The translations under genes and the position numbers were made by a program. 64,000 bases of DNA from a virus, in the IMG/VR virus record IMGVR_UViG_3300042558_002668, positions 16,139 to 80,138 of that record; one strand, 5' to 3'. Shown here one piece after another: positions 24,495-34,396 of this stretch. The notes under the pieces were generated by a model, which was not told the origin of the DNA, searched no databases, and saw only the letters and a list, made by a program, of their open reading frames with translations. Within the stretch, counting starts at the first letter, position 1. Each line of letters begins with the position of its first letter.

Positions 24495-26501
24495 TCAAGT
24501 GCCCGGAAGCTGTGTGTCCATGTCAATGTTGGCGTCTTGTAGAGCCGCTAGATTGCGACCTTCTCGCAAGCTTGCAATTATACATTGACCACTCAGCGTA
24601 GACATGTTGGCCAGTGCAGTCAAAACCTCGTTGGCCTGGCCTGGTTCAACTTCAGTTCCGTATTGATGCAACCCGCTGGCAAAACTCAGTCCTGATGAAT
24701 TTGAACTTTGTGAACTATAAATTGTACCAAAGTTTATCAAAGCTTTTTGTTGATTGCTAGCTTCACGTGCCAATTCAGTAGTTATATCAGTCCAGGTAGT
24801 ATTAGTAGAGCTCACTGTAGCTGGATTGGCATTTGCTATGTTTGCAATTGCAGAGTTTGCTGCCGGTATTAGTCCTGCAGAAAATGCATCATCTAAACTG
24901 CTATAGGTTCCGGCTGCTGGCCCAGTTGGAATTGTGATTGTGGTTGCTGGATCTGGATCATTGTAATCGCCGGCTTGGGTGTTGGCCATGTACTGGTAGA
25001 CGCTTGACAAGGCAGCTGTGTTTGTGTTTGTGATTGAATTAGCCGCAGATGTAAATCCCAGGGTAAAAATTGAACTTGTTAACACTCCCAGGACATCAGT
25101 TAACAGCAGTGTTCCGCGAGGTCCCGAGCCGCTGCCTAGCCCAGATGTATATGTTGTTTTTACTGAATCTGGAACTGGAGTGGTCAGTGCATTCACAGCC
25201 GGCAAATCTGTATTGGTTTCTACCAGAGCCATTGCTTTAGAAAATGTTGGCAAAGTAGAATTGGTGATTCCTTTAATTTGCTGTAGTCCACGAGTGAAGG
25301 CCTTGGCAGCTAGAGCCTGGTCAGGTGGTATCACAAACTTCATCACTTGGTAACTGTCTTGATTGTTGGGACCAGTGTAGGCTTGAACAATGCTGTTGTC
25401 AACTACTGGTATTAGATCTGAATTGACTGTGTTGTTGGCTAGATATACCGGCAGTAACACATCGTTATTGGGGCATACTAGTGTGCGATAACTACCGGGC
25501 AAAATGTAAACCAGATTCAACAACTGTGCCATATTGGTTAACCCAGTTGTGGTCACTCCTAGCAATGCGAGCATCTGATCCAGTGCGCTTCCAACAATTT
25601 TTTCCATTGCTGAATATGCCAACTTCTCCTCGCTAGGGCTCAATGGATTTACACCGGATGCCAATAACAATATTTGAGATTCAGAAATACCAGCGCCAAT
25701 CAATAAAACCGCAATTGATGGTGGAATGCCACCGCATGTTTTACCCACCTGTGCCAACAGTGTGCCAGGCAAGCCAAAACTGTTGAGTGCTGTTAAATCT
25801 ATCAATTTTCCTAGTTTGATTAGGTCAGCTGACAGTGCCACTAGATCAGTGCTTACTTGATTGAGTGCCCCAGTGGTCAATGTTGTCATTCCGCCCTTGG
25901 CCACATCAAATGTTGTGACCAATATATCACTATTGTTTACAGCATTTATGTTGTAATTGGATTGTGAAACATATCCCTGGGCACCACTAAACACCTGACA
26001 GAACACATCAAGGTCGCCATTGCCCAACAAGGCATTTGCATCTGTTGTTACTATGCCTGGCAGAGAGTAAACATCAATGTTGATATCCCAGAAAGCTGAA
26101 TTTGCAGTTGGTGTTTCATCTTGCGATTCAGCAGTTGCCACAAACACATTGCCAGTATAGGACACTGTATTTCCAACTACATATTTTACAGTATTATCGT
26201 ATCCAAGATACAATCCATTGACCACTAGACTCAGCAGTGGGGTAGAGGATGGTACCACACCAGTGACTGCCGGAAAATTATTGGCGCCCATGGTCAACAA
26301 AGATACAAATGTGGATTGTGTTAGAGAATTGCCAACATTGCCCCAGATGCCTTGCAATTGCGAAATAATCGGCACACTGGTGTATGCGCTGACAGCATTG
26401 GCAAGTGCTGTGGGAATGGCCAATGCAACTCCCACATCAGCCGGGGGGTTAGGCAAGAGGCCGGCCCCTGCAATAGTCATAACTGGAGATAATACAGACA
26501 C
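24495..26501 (-). CDS. Large structural-type protein next to the PAAR spike gene
   Basis: A 668-residue protein rich in Ala, Ser, Thr, Asn and Val, without signal peptide. It opens MSVLSPVMTIAGAGLLPNPP and contains a short carbohydrate-binding-like block (VGNTVSYTGNVFVATAESQDETP), a shape common in tail and fibre proteins. It ends NIDMDTQLPGT. It lies four bases after the PAAR gene, so a baseplate or tail-tip component is the best guess. Similar large proteins adjoin PAAR genes in T4-like cyanophages. Exact role is unknown. Confidence 0.65.
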   Translation of the reverse strand: MSVLSPVMTIAGAGLLPNPPADVGVALAIPTALANAVSAYTSVPIISQLQGIWGNVGNSLTQSTFVSLLTMGANNFPAVTGVVPSSTPLLSLVVNGLYLGYDNTVKYVVGNTVSYTGNVFVATAESQDETPTANSAFWDINIDVYSLPGIVTTDANALLGNGDLDVFCQVFSGAQGYVSQSNYNINAVNNSDILVTTFDVAKGGMTTLTTGALNQVSTDLVALSADLIKLGKLIDLTALNSFGLPGTLLAQVGKTCGGIPPSIAVLLIGAGISESQILLLASGVNPLSPSEEKLAYSAMEKIVGSALDQMLALLGVTTTGLTNMAQLLNLVYILPGSYRTLVCPNNDVLLPVYLANNTVNSDLIPVVDNSIVQAYTGPNNQDSYQVMKFVIPPDQALAAKAFTRGLQQIKGITNSTLPTFSKAMALVETNTDLPAVNALTTPVPDSVKTTYTSGLGSGSGPRGTLLLTDVLGVLTSSIFTLGFTSAANSITNTNTAALSSVYQYMANTQAGDYNDPDPATTITIPTGPAAGTYSSLDDAFSAGLIPAANSAIANIANANPATVSSTNTTWTDITTELAREASNQQKALINFGTIYSSQSSNSSGLSFASGLHQYGTEVEPGQANEVLTALANMSTLSGQCIIASLREGRNLAALQDANIDMDTQLPGT

Positions 26502-26504
26502 TAG

Positions 26505-26795
26505 TTATCCACCAATAAAGGTATTAAAGCTACCAGATGCAATGGCTGTGCACATCAGCAACTTGTCTCCAAGTCTGGCAGCCGGCCTGCCTTCAATAAA
26601 CACTGTTGCACTGCCGGATATGATAGATGCAGTGTGAGGACGACATCTTCTAGCAGGTTGAAGATGAGGTGTTACACTGTCACCAAGTCTGGCTGCTGGT
26701 CTGCCATTGATAAGGACAGTTGTTGCCCCTGTCATAATAGACATTGGGCTACAGTGCGGAATGCACGAATCGCCTAATCTTGCTGCTGGACGCAT
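26505..26795 (-). CDS. PAAR-repeat spike-tip protein
   Basis: A 96-residue PAAR protein with the repeating signature RPAARLGDS / GRPAARLGDSVTPH / GRPAARLGDKL and conserved His and Cys (CIPHC, TPHLQPARRCRPH, MCTA) that bind a metal at the cone tip. PAAR proteins cap the central spike of contractile tails (T4 gp5.4) and help pierce the host envelope. It overlaps the upstream gene by 22 bases. Length is typical for the single-domain form. Confidence 0.93.
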   Translation of the reverse strand: MRPAARLGDSCIPHCSPMSIMTGATTVLINGRPAARLGDSVTPHLQPARRCRPHTASIISGSATVFIEGRPAARLGDKLLMCTAIASGSFNTFIGG

Positions 26796-26986
26796 GTGGC
26801 TCTCTCCAATAATTGTTCAAACTTACTATTCCACGAATCAATTTCTTCGTGTTGTTCATGAGTATGCGGTCCAGGGGGTATTTCGGGCAAAAATGCAACC
26901 AGGTGTTCAAACACCTGCGGTACATCGTCATACCTGGTGTAGGTACAGAGTTTGCCATTTAAAATAATGTCAAACCGGTGTGCCAT
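26774..26986 (-). CDS. Small conserved phage protein
   Basis: A 70-residue protein, MAHRFDIILNGKLCTYTRYDDVPQVF..., with a beta-hairpin-like opening and an acidic helical C-terminal part rich in Glu and His (PGPHTHEQHEEID). The His-rich stretch might bind metal. It overlaps the PAAR gene by 22 bases and follows the gene at 26988 by one base, which fits a structural operon. No function assigned. Confidence 0.65.
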   Translation of the reverse strand: MAHRFDIILNGKLCTYTRYDDVPQVFEHLVAFLPEIPPGPHTHEQHEEIDSWNSKFEQLLERATCVQQQD

Positions 26987-26987
26987 T

Positions 26988-27284
26988 TTAACCAGTTAAT
27001 ATTTGTTTGCCCACGGCAATTCCTGTTGTGGCTTGAATATAGCTATTGGCCACATCCTCACGAGTTTCGGCCACCATGGCCCAACTAGAATTATTTAGCC
27101 TTACAGTTTTGTCAATATTTGAGCTAAACAAGCTGGGCATCATTTGTAGACCCTGTGGACTAACAACACAGCAAATTGGCTGCTTGATCATCATGTAAGT
27201 GTCGTGAAGTTCTATAATTTTGGCAACAATTTCTTCGCCAGTGATAAGTTTGAAAGTGTAAATTTCATTGCATGCAGGTGTCAT
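26988..27284 (-). CDS. Sm-like-fold hypothetical protein
   Basis: A 98-residue protein with EIYTFKLITGEEIVAKIIELHDTYMMIKQPICCVV, the strand-turn-strand with GEE seen in Lsm/Hfq-like small phage proteins. It overlaps the glutaredoxin gene by four bases. The fold suggestion rests on one motif. If correct, it might bind RNA or act as a small ring in the virion or replisome. Confidence 0.65.
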   Translation of the reverse strand: MTPACNEIYTFKLITGEEIVAKIIELHDTYMMIKQPICCVVSPQGLQMMPSLFSSNIDKTVRLNNSSWAMVAETREDVANSYIQATTGIAVGKQILTG

Positions 27285-27544
27285 GGTGTTCCTAAGTTAG
27301 AGTTTAAACGTGCTTGAAGTTCATCAACGCTAAGTTTACTTAACCCCTCAAAGCCACCCTCAACAAATAATTTGCCGTCTTTGTAAATTTGAGGCACAGT
27401 TCGATGTCCTGCACCCACAATAAATTCACGAGCATCACTGTCCTCGTCAATTTTAATTTCTTCAAACGCAATGCCTTTTTGATCTAATAGATATTTTGCC
27501 TTGACGCAAAAAGGACAATTATTTTTACTGTAAACTGTTAACAT
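27281..27544 (-). CDS. nrdC: Glutaredoxin
   Basis: An 87-residue glutaredoxin with the CPFC dithiol active site (NNCPFCVKAKYLL), the cis-Pro loop TVPQIYKDG and the glutathione-binding GGFEGL. It would provide electrons to the NrdAB reductase encoded directly upstream, as T4 NrdC does. It abuts nrdB (shared base at 27544) and overlaps the next gene by four bases, so the three form one translational unit. Confidence 0.94.
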   Translation of the reverse strand: MLTVYSKNNCPFCVKAKYLLDQKGIAFEEIKIDEDSDAREFIVGAGHRTVPQIYKDGKLFVEGGFEGLSKLSVDELQARLNSNLGTP

Positions 27545-28671
27545 TATAAACTAAATCCTGTAAATGTATTGCTATCCACATCTTGTTTGGTACCACCAAT
27601 GATGTAGCTGGAAATTTCTGTTTCTTGTGGAGCCACTTGTACATCTGCTCCTGCGATCCATTTGGCTGTCCACGGTAATGGGTTTGAGCCGGTCTTGACT
27701 GTGGTTGGGAGACCAATTGCAGTCATGCGTTTGTGTGCAATCCAATCCACGTAGTCGCACAACAACTGTTTGTTGAGTCCAATCATGGACCCATCTTTAA
27801 ACAAGTATTCAGCCCATTTTTTCTCCTGGGCCACAGCACCATTGAACATTGCTACCAACTCATCTCGAGTTTCTTCCTTGATTCGAGCAAAATCAGGATC
27901 ATCAGATGGCAATAGTTTGATCAGTGTCTGTGTACTAGCCAAGTGCACATTTTCATCACGTGCAATCAATTTGATAATCTTGGCGTTGCCTTCCATTTTT
28001 TTCAATTCAGCAAATGCCCATGAGCAAGCAAACGACACATAAAATCTTATACCTTCAAGAGCGTTGACAGAATTTATTGCCAACCACAACTTTTTCTTGA
28101 GATCATACAAGTTGACGACAATTTCCTTTCCGTTGACCTTGTGGGTTCCTTCGCCTAAGGTTTGATACCACAGACTGGATTCAATTAGTGAATCATAATA
28201 TTTGGTGATATCAATGGCACACTCTGAAATTTCTTCAATGTCCAACATCTCATCAAAGATTTTGCTTGGGTCACTGTACACATTGCGAATAATGTGTGTG
28301 TAACTACGACTATGAATTGTTTCGTTAAACGTCCATGTTGTGATCCATGTTTCTAACTCGGGTATGGATACCAGTGGTCCAAATGCTAAATTGGGACTGC
28401 GGCCTTGAACACTGTCTAGCAGTATCTGTCGTTTTAGATTGCTGGTAAAAATGTGTTGTTCAAAATCTGTCAAGTCCTTGAAGTCCTTGGCATCACGCAA
28501 CACATCTACTTCTTCTGGTCGCCAAAAAAACCCCAACTGCTTGTCAGTCAGTTTGTCAAATTGTCGATATTTAAGTGTGTCAAATCGTTGCATACCAACT
28601 GACCCTTGTGGGTCAAGGAAAGCAAGACTGGTGGTATGATCGCGATTTTTCCGTAAATTTAATGTGCTCAT
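27544..28671 (-). CDS. nrdB: Class Ia ribonucleotide reductase beta subunit NrdB
   Basis: A 375-residue small subunit. FNETIHSRSYTHII has E-x2-H-x3-Y, giving iron ligands and the radical Tyr; FAELKKMEGN and ARDENVHL give the remaining Glu and His ligands. It holds the diiron-tyrosyl radical cofactor that activates NrdA. The start at 28671 was chosen because it follows the nrdA stop (28683) by 11 bases; an eight-residue longer form would overlap nrdA. The intact Tyr favours class Ia over the metal-only class Ic. Confidence 0.95.
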   Translation of the reverse strand: MSTLNLRKNRDHTTSLAFLDPQGSVGMQRFDTLKYRQFDKLTDKQLGFFWRPEEVDVLRDAKDFKDLTDFEQHIFTSNLKRQILLDSVQGRSPNLAFGPLVSIPELETWITTWTFNETIHSRSYTHIIRNVYSDPSKIFDEMLDIEEISECAIDITKYYDSLIESSLWYQTLGEGTHKVNGKEIVVNLYDLKKKLWLAINSVNALEGIRFYVSFACSWAFAELKKMEGNAKIIKLIARDENVHLASTQTLIKLLPSDDPDFARIKEETRDELVAMFNGAVAQEKKWAEYLFKDGSMIGLNKQLLCDYVDWIAHKRMTAIGLPTTVKTGSNPLPWTAKWIAGADVQVAPQETEISSYIIGGTKQDVDSNTFTGFSL

Positions 28672-28682
28672 TTTTATCTTTC

Positions 28683-30995
28683 TTAAATCTTGCAACTGTC
28701 ACAGTCTGCATCATCTGCCAGAGTGTTATCAACTGATTCTGATAGAACAGCGCGACCAGTCATGCGATCAATGTCAATCTCGCCCTGTCCATCATATGTG
28801 TTAAAGTAATACAACTGTTTGCCACCGTATTTGTAAAAAGTAATCACGTGCTTTAGCATTTCACTCATTGGTATCTTTTCATCCTCGTAGAATTGAGGAT
28901 TGTAGCTGGTGTTTACGCTGATGCCCTGGTCGATATATTTTTGCAAAATTGCCATGATGTTCAAGTAGCCTTCGGGGCTTTTTTGATCCCACAACAACTC
29001 GTACTTGTTTTTTAGTCTTCTATACTCTGGCACCACTTGTTTTAACACACCATCCTTGCTTTGTTTGATTGATACATAGCTACGGGGAGGCTCGATACCA
29101 TTGGTACTGTTGCTAATTTGTGCGCTGGTCTCAGCTGGCATCAGAGCCATTAGTGTGCTGTTTCGAATCCCTGTTCGGCGCAATTGTTCGCGGAGACCTT
29201 CCCAATCCACACAATCAGTATGCGGTAACAACTCATCAACTTCTTGCTTGTACGTGTCAACTGGCAACACGCCATCATGATATTTTGTTTCGTTGCTCTT
29301 GGGACATGCACCAAATTCTGCTGCCAGGTCAGCACTGGCCTTGATCAAATAATAACTCCAGTGCTGGGCCCAACGATCTACTTCAGCTAGAGATGCAGGA
29401 TTGCTGTAACTTAGATCATGCTTGGCCAACCAGTAAGCAAAGTTAATAATACCAACGCCAAGTGGCCTACGTGCTTCGGTGGCCATCTGTGCTGCCAGAA
29501 TTGGATAATGTTGATAACTCAACAGTGCATCAAGACCGCGCACTGCTAGATTGCAGGCCTTTTGCATGTCCTCGGGATTACGAAACACACCCCAATTCAA
29601 TGCACTAAGAGTACACAATGCAATTTCACCATCGGTGTCATTGACATCATTTAACGGCTTGGTTGGCAGTGTGATTTCACAGCAGAGATTGCTCATTTTA
29701 ACTGGTGCCAAATCAGACTTGAAGCTGCTGTGAGTGTTGGCATGATCAACGTTTTGTAAATATACTCGTCCGGTATCCTTGCGCTCTTGCATGAAAGTAG
29801 TAAACAGATCAATTGCCTTGAGTTTTTTCTTTCTTAGCTTGGTACTGCGTTCAGCTGACTCGTACAATTCACGGAATCGATCTTGATCGTTAAAAAATGC
29901 TTCGTACATTTCTGGCACATCATGTGGGCTGAACAATGTGATATCTCCACCTGACAGCAAGCGTTCGTACATTAACTTGTTGAACTGCACACCGTAATCC
30001 ATGTGGCGCACACGATTATCTTCTGTACCTTTGTTGTTTTTTAACACCATCAAGTCTTCAACTTCAAGGTGCCATATGGGATAATACATGGTGGCAGCAC
30101 CGTTACGAACCCCACCCTGACTGCAACTACGAGTGGCGGCTTGGAACATCTTGTAAAAAGGAACCACGCCAGTGTGATAAGCATCGCCGTTGCGTATGGG
30201 ACTTCCAAGTGCTCGGATGCGCCCGCCCCCGATGCCAATGCCGGCTTTTTGGCTCACATACTTGACAATGCTAGAAGTTGTGGCATTGATGCTGTCTAGG
30301 CTATCACCAGTTTCAATCAACACACATGAACTGAATTGACGTTGCGGAGTTCGCACACCTGCCATGACTGGAGTTGGTAAACTGATTTGATGTGTGCTAA
30401 TTGCATCGTAATAGTCTCTGACGTAGGCCAAGCGGGTGCTGGCTGGATACTTACTGAACAATGTGGCAGCAATCAACACATACGCCACTTGTGGGGTTTC
30501 GTATATGGTTTTGGTAACACGATTTTGCACCAGGTACTTGCCACGGAATTGTTCCATGGCAGCATAGGTAAGATTTTCGTCACGTTCGTGGCGTACAAAA
30601 CTATTGATGCGATCCCACTCGTCTGCTGAGTAAGTGGTCAATAGTTCAGCATCGTAGAACCCACGCTCAACATTGAGCTTGACCAGTTCATGCAAATGGC
30701 ATGGAGTGAATGTGTTGTACACTTGTTTGCGTATGTGATAGCAAATCAAGCGGCCAGCAACATACTGATAATTTGGAGTATCCTCGCTGATTAGATCAGC
30801 TGCACTTTTGATCAAGGTCTCTTGAATGTTTGCAGTTGGGATACCATTATAAAATTGCAGTTGGCTTTTGATTTCAACTTCAGATGCTGATACTCCTGTG
30901 ATTCCTTGTGTGGCCCAAAATACCACTTTATGTAATTTTTCAATGTTTAATGGCTCGCGATTGCCGTTGCGTTTTTGTACTTGTGTTTGTGTCAT
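28683..30995 (-). CDS. nrdA: Class Ia ribonucleotide reductase alpha subunit NrdA
   Basis: A 770-residue large subunit that makes dNDPs for phage replication. An ATP-cone starts it (VQKRNGNREPLNIEKLHKVV). FSSCVLIE holds the first active-site Cys, MSNLCCEITLP the Asn/Cys/Glu trio, EIALCTLSALN the second redox Cys, QLYYFNTYDG the tyrosine pair of the radical path, and CDSCKI the C-terminal shuttle cysteines. Every key residue is present. It is four bases after the gene at 31000. An active ATP-cone suggests allosteric activity control, which T4 NrdA also carries. Confidence 0.97.
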   Translation of the reverse strand: MTQTQVQKRNGNREPLNIEKLHKVVFWATQGITGVSASEVEIKSQLQFYNGIPTANIQETLIKSAADLISEDTPNYQYVAGRLICYHIRKQVYNTFTPCHLHELVKLNVERGFYDAELLTTYSADEWDRINSFVRHERDENLTYAAMEQFRGKYLVQNRVTKTIYETPQVAYVLIAATLFSKYPASTRLAYVRDYYDAISTHQISLPTPVMAGVRTPQRQFSSCVLIETGDSLDSINATTSSIVKYVSQKAGIGIGGGRIRALGSPIRNGDAYHTGVVPFYKMFQAATRSCSQGGVRNGAATMYYPIWHLEVEDLMVLKNNKGTEDNRVRHMDYGVQFNKLMYERLLSGGDITLFSPHDVPEMYEAFFNDQDRFRELYESAERSTKLRKKKLKAIDLFTTFMQERKDTGRVYLQNVDHANTHSSFKSDLAPVKMSNLCCEITLPTKPLNDVNDTDGEIALCTLSALNWGVFRNPEDMQKACNLAVRGLDALLSYQHYPILAAQMATEARRPLGVGIINFAYWLAKHDLSYSNPASLAEVDRWAQHWSYYLIKASADLAAEFGACPKSNETKYHDGVLPVDTYKQEVDELLPHTDCVDWEGLREQLRRTGIRNSTLMALMPAETSAQISNSTNGIEPPRSYVSIKQSKDGVLKQVVPEYRRLKNKYELLWDQKSPEGYLNIMAILQKYIDQGISVNTSYNPQFYEDEKIPMSEMLKHVITFYKYGGKQLYYFNTYDGQGEIDIDRMTGRAVLSESVDNTLADDADCDSCKI

Positions 30996-30999
30996 TTAT

Positions 31000-31425
31000 T
31001 CAGCCTAGATGTTGATGTAAAATTGAACTATCCAGCTGGCGTTGGATGGTGAGTTGTGTGGATTCGATATTTAACACTACCCTGGGTGCCCAATTCATTA
31101 TATATTTCCCATGTTCAATTAGGACTAAATTATCAGTTTTTGTTTGAACAAGTGATGCGTGTATGTCTGTTAGGTTGTTAATCATCAACATAGTATACAG
31201 CATTCCAAGCCCGCGAGCAAGCTCACAATAGGTGTTGTCGGCCAATAGATCCCAGGGGCCGGGCCAGTTTTTGACCTCGTCCCATTTTAAATGTCTAGCA
31301 ACTATTGGTACGCGAAACCACCAGTCATTGATCACTGCCACTTGAGTTGCAATGTCAGCGGTGGCAAGATTAGTACGCAGTTGGTGCCAATCTGCCAACT
31401 GTTCTTCAAACGTGTTTGGCCACAT
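31000..31425 (-). CDS. Conserved phage protein
   Basis: A 141-residue protein starting MWPNTFEEQLADWHQLRTNLATADIAT, mostly helical, with WWFRVPIVARHLKWDEVKNWPGPWDLLADNTYCELARGLGMLYT. It shares a one-base junction with the tail-spike gene upstream. Proteins of this type occur next to fibre genes in T4-like cyanophages, where their role is unassigned; a chaperone or assembly role is possible. Confidence 0.7.
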   Translation of the reverse strand: MWPNTFEEQLADWHQLRTNLATADIATQVAVINDWWFRVPIVARHLKWDEVKNWPGPWDLLADNTYCELARGLGMLYTMLMINNLTDIHASLVQTKTDNLVLIEHGKYIMNWAPRVVLNIESTQLTIQRQLDSSILHQHLG

Positions 31426-32981
31426 TAGGATAGGTGTGAAATAGAGTAAGTTAAAGTTCCGTCTACACCAGTGTTAGATGATGTAAACAACACCGATATC
31501 TGATTTCCAGCTTGTGTAGCCGACAAAGTGATGCCGGTGCTAGAATTTTCAGTATAGTCGTCGTTGTAATTACCACCGTTGCCGGTCACGGTCAAAATAC
31601 CGTAACGAATATTGCTGTCGCGTTGAATAGAGTACTGCATTTGAAACGCCTTGGTATACAATTGATTAACAGATAAAATAGTCTGATTGACCACGTTGTT
31701 GACCAATGTGACTGTTTTACCTGTTTCTCTAGTGTATGCTCCCATCTGCAACTGAGTGCCACCCGACATGGTCTGCCCAGCTGTAATAATTTCTATTCGG
31801 GGGATTGTGTAGGCATCTGCATCTGATCTAGTGAACAAGTCATGCACCGACACATTGTTGTCATTGTTAAAGGTAATAACCGGTGATATTGGACCAGTGT
31901 TGCTGATACCAAAGCCTACATTGTTAAACGCATTATACGCCGACACGTTGAGATTGATATCTCCATATGAAATTGCTTCTGCGTAGATATTGTCAAACAC
32001 ATTGTGTAGTGCACGGAAGTTGCTGGGGTTGACGTCTAGTACAATGCCTTGATATAATATGTTAAACAAACTGTTGGACACAGTGATTCCGTACATGCCT
32101 GCGGTGGTGTTAAATGCATAAGTGGTATTAGTAAATCCGCATTTGTCAAATGTAATGTCAGTACAGGTTAACACTCCGTCGCTGGCGAATCTCACCGCAG
32201 CATTGTTTGGTAATGGGGTAATTCCTGAGTTCTCAACGTCTGTCAAGGACAAGGCACCAACAAAATACACACTGTCAAACCAACACTGCGATGCGCGATC
32301 AACTAGGAAAACATCAGTTGATTCAGCTGATTGAAAAGTCATTGAATTTATCTCAATGTGCTTTGGCGGCGTTGCTCCGTTGGTGCCAATGTTTACCCCA
32401 GTCTGTTGTAAACTATCACCATACTGTGCCACATACGCAGGTACACTGCTGTCTTGTGTGTCTAAATAAATGATTGAACAGTCGGCGCCTTCACCAATTA
32501 GTTTGGCATAGGTAGGAATTACAATGGGTGAACTGGTTCTATAAGTACCGGCTGGGAAAAACAAACTTCGACGAATCTGCGTATTGGTCTCTCGGCAATA
32601 CAATTGAAACAAGGCTCGGTTGATTGCCGCAGTGTCATCAGCTAGTCCGTCACCAATAGCACCAAAATCTCGCACACTAGCATAGTCATCCAGCGTGGCT
32701 TGTAGTGTACGCACAATCGGGCTTGATGGTGACTCGCCGGTTTGAGCCTCGTATCCCACTGCTATGTCTTTGTAGGTGTAATTGGTGAGAACTGTGATGT
32801 CTGAGAATTCAGTCAGTACCTCGGTGTTGCCAATAACCGGGGCACCATCTTGTAAGGTACCGTTACCAATGAATAGCTGGCGTGTGTCTAGGCACCAGCC
32901 CAATTCAGCGCCGGCCAACTGCGGCAGGTCTTCGGAGTACCCTTTTCTTTGCGTAATCTGGGAGATTTGTACTATAGCCAC
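31425..32981 (-). CDS. Pectin-lyase-fold tail fibre or spike protein
   Basis: A 518-residue protein. The N-terminal 60 residues (MAIVQISQITQRKGYSEDLPQ, AGAELGWCLDTRQLFIGNG) are an attachment domain common to T4-like cyanophage fibres. ASVRDFGAIGDGLADDTAAINRAL is the pectate-lyase-type opening of a right-handed beta-helix, followed by many parallel-strand repeats and a beta-rich C-terminal domain. It would bind, and perhaps degrade, host surface polysaccharide. Catalytic residues cannot be assigned. Confidence 0.82.
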   Translation of the reverse strand: MAIVQISQITQRKGYSEDLPQLAGAELGWCLDTRQLFIGNGTLQDGAPVIGNTEVLTEFSDITVLTNYTYKDIAVGYEAQTGESPSSPIVRTLQATLDDYASVRDFGAIGDGLADDTAAINRALFQLYCRETNTQIRRSLFFPAGTYRTSSPIVIPTYAKLIGEGADCSIIYLDTQDSSVPAYVAQYGDSLQQTGVNIGTNGATPPKHIEINSMTFQSAESTDVFLVDRASQCWFDSVYFVGALSLTDVENSGITPLPNNAAVRFASDGVLTCTDITFDKCGFTNTTYAFNTTAGMYGITVSNSLFNILYQGIVLDVNPSNFRALHNVFDNIYAEAISYGDINLNVSAYNAFNNVGFGISNTGPISPVITFNNDNNVSVHDLFTRSDADAYTIPRIEIITAGQTMSGGTQLQMGAYTRETGKTVTLVNNVVNQTILSVNQLYTKAFQMQYSIQRDSNIRYGILTVTGNGGNYNDDYTENSSTGITLSATQAGNQISVLFTSSNTGVDGTLTYSISHLS

Positions 32982-33006
32982 TTGGAATTCCTCTATTTGT
33001 CAGTAT

Positions 33007-33717
33007 TTAGCTGACCAAGTAATACATTTCAACCCGTTTGAGCCACTCGTTATGCCAGTGTGCAAATTCATCGTCTTTGATCACATACTCTGTATACACA
33101 GGTTTATCCAGTGATCCGTCGGGTAACTCAGCTGGCTGCATGGCCATCATGATCACCCCTGTTTTTATGTCTGTGCCATGAGTGTGATTGTGTGCGGCTG
33201 CATAGGCTGCAAGTTGAATAAAATAGTCGTCAATCCACTCACGTTTTTTGGGCTTGTTTGTTTGCTTAAAATCAATAATTGCAGGTTGCCCTTTCCAAAT
33301 ACCAAGGCAGTCTGTTGTGCCAGCGTAAAGCCCACTGTAGTACACAGGAACTTCTACTCCCCAAAATTCATCCACATTGCACAAGCCTTGTAGAATAACT
33401 TCTGCGGCCATGAACCAACTGGGATGAGCAAAGGGATTACCAGGCAAGGGCTTCATATCTGTTTGCAATGCATAGTGCTCAAGATAAGCATGCATTCGTG
33501 TGCCTCGGCTGGCTGCTTCTGTGGTAATTTCTTGCGCCTTGACTTCGCCTACTCTCTTTTTCCAGTTAGCAAGAGCTTGACGTTTTTCCTCAGGCTTGGT
33601 GCGATCTAGGATGGTAGTAACGCTGGGCACTTTAGAACCGTCAGGCAAACAATAGTGTCGCTTTCCTTCAACAGTTGTTCGATTAAGCGGTGCATAGTTA
33701 TATCTTGTGTTGATCAT
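33007..33717 (-). CDS. PD-(D/E)XK exonuclease
   Basis: A 236-residue nuclease of the RecB/Cas4-like superfamily. KVPSVTTILDRTKP opens the fold; RGTRMHAYLEHYAL gives the conserved His in motif I; YAGTTDCLGIWKGQPAIIDFKQTNKPKK gives the D...D-x-K metal site (IDFKQ). YFIQLAAYAAAHN is the QxxxY motif. It may process DNA ends in recombination or degrade host DNA. The classic Cas4 C-terminal Cys cluster is not seen. It overlaps the SGNH gene by 20 bases. Confidence 0.85.
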   Translation of the reverse strand: MINTRYNYAPLNRTTVEGKRHYCLPDGSKVPSVTTILDRTKPEEKRQALANWKKRVGEVKAQEITTEAASRGTRMHAYLEHYALQTDMKPLPGNPFAHPSWFMAAEVILQGLCNVDEFWGVEVPVYYSGLYAGTTDCLGIWKGQPAIIDFKQTNKPKKREWIDDYFIQLAAYAAAHNHTHGTDIKTGVIMMAMQPAELPDGSLDKPVYTEYVIKDDEFAHWHNEWLKRVEMYYLVS

Positions 33718-34396
33718 ATTTTTTTAAAAAAGTTCTGGCCATTTCAGCATGCCATTGTGGTCCCGGGTGGTCGTCTCGTCCTTGGTCATGAATGCTCATG
33801 TCAAAGTCATGTATGTTGTGTTCGTAGACTGTGTAATTATTAACTGTGGCAAGTAGTCCTACCATGGCACGATTTCTCTGTCGTATGTTATTAAAATTTT
33901 CATCTGTTAACATTGTTGGAGTGTATCCATTTTGCACATGTGGATACACTGTTGCTATTTTTAATTCTTGATATTGTTCGTACCTGTAGATATCTGTCCA
34001 TAGCACAAATACAATGCTGGGAGTGATTACTCCACTGATATTGTATAATGTGCGAGCAACTGCATCACCTGAGCTTCCGCCAACCCCAAAATTATAAACT
34101 ACGTGTTGTGGGAAATTCTTTTCAATCTGTGCAACCCAACTGTCTTCGTAGTTTATTCCTATTGCTTCAGTAAAGCTACATCCTATGCAAATAATACTTG
34201 GAATTGAATTGGTTAGGTCAAACTCTCTAGTACGATATCCATAGCTGTTGTATTTGTAAACAATGGAGGTTTTGGTGTATCCAGGCTTGGGAGATTTTTT
34301 AAAGTTTTCCTCAGTATCAGTTCCAGACCAAAACAAAGTGGCACCGCACCTAGAAGATATTTTGGGTATATATCCGCGTTGCCAGTAATTGTTCAT
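33698..34396 (-). CDS. SGNH-hydrolase-like protein
   Basis: A 232-residue protein. YNSYGYRTREFDL precedes IICIGCSFTEAIG, the nucleophile block (Ser in GCSF); FGVGGSSGDAV resembles block II; DDHPGPQWH near the end provides the D-x-H-like pair. It is a relative of the proteins at 4280 and 763. The start at 34396 was chosen for its four-base overlap with the iscA gene. Substrate unknown. Confidence 0.7.
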   Translation of the reverse strand: MNNYWQRGYIPKISSRCGATLFWSGTDTEENFKKSPKPGYTKTSIVYKYNSYGYRTREFDLTNSIPSIICIGCSFTEAIGINYEDSWVAQIEKNFPQHVVYNFGVGGSSGDAVARTLYNISGVITPSIVFVLWTDIYRYEQYQELKIATVYPHVQNGYTPTMLTDENFNNIRQRNRAMVGLLATVNNYTVYEHNIHDFDMSIHDQGRDDHPGPQWHAEMARTFLKKYDQHKI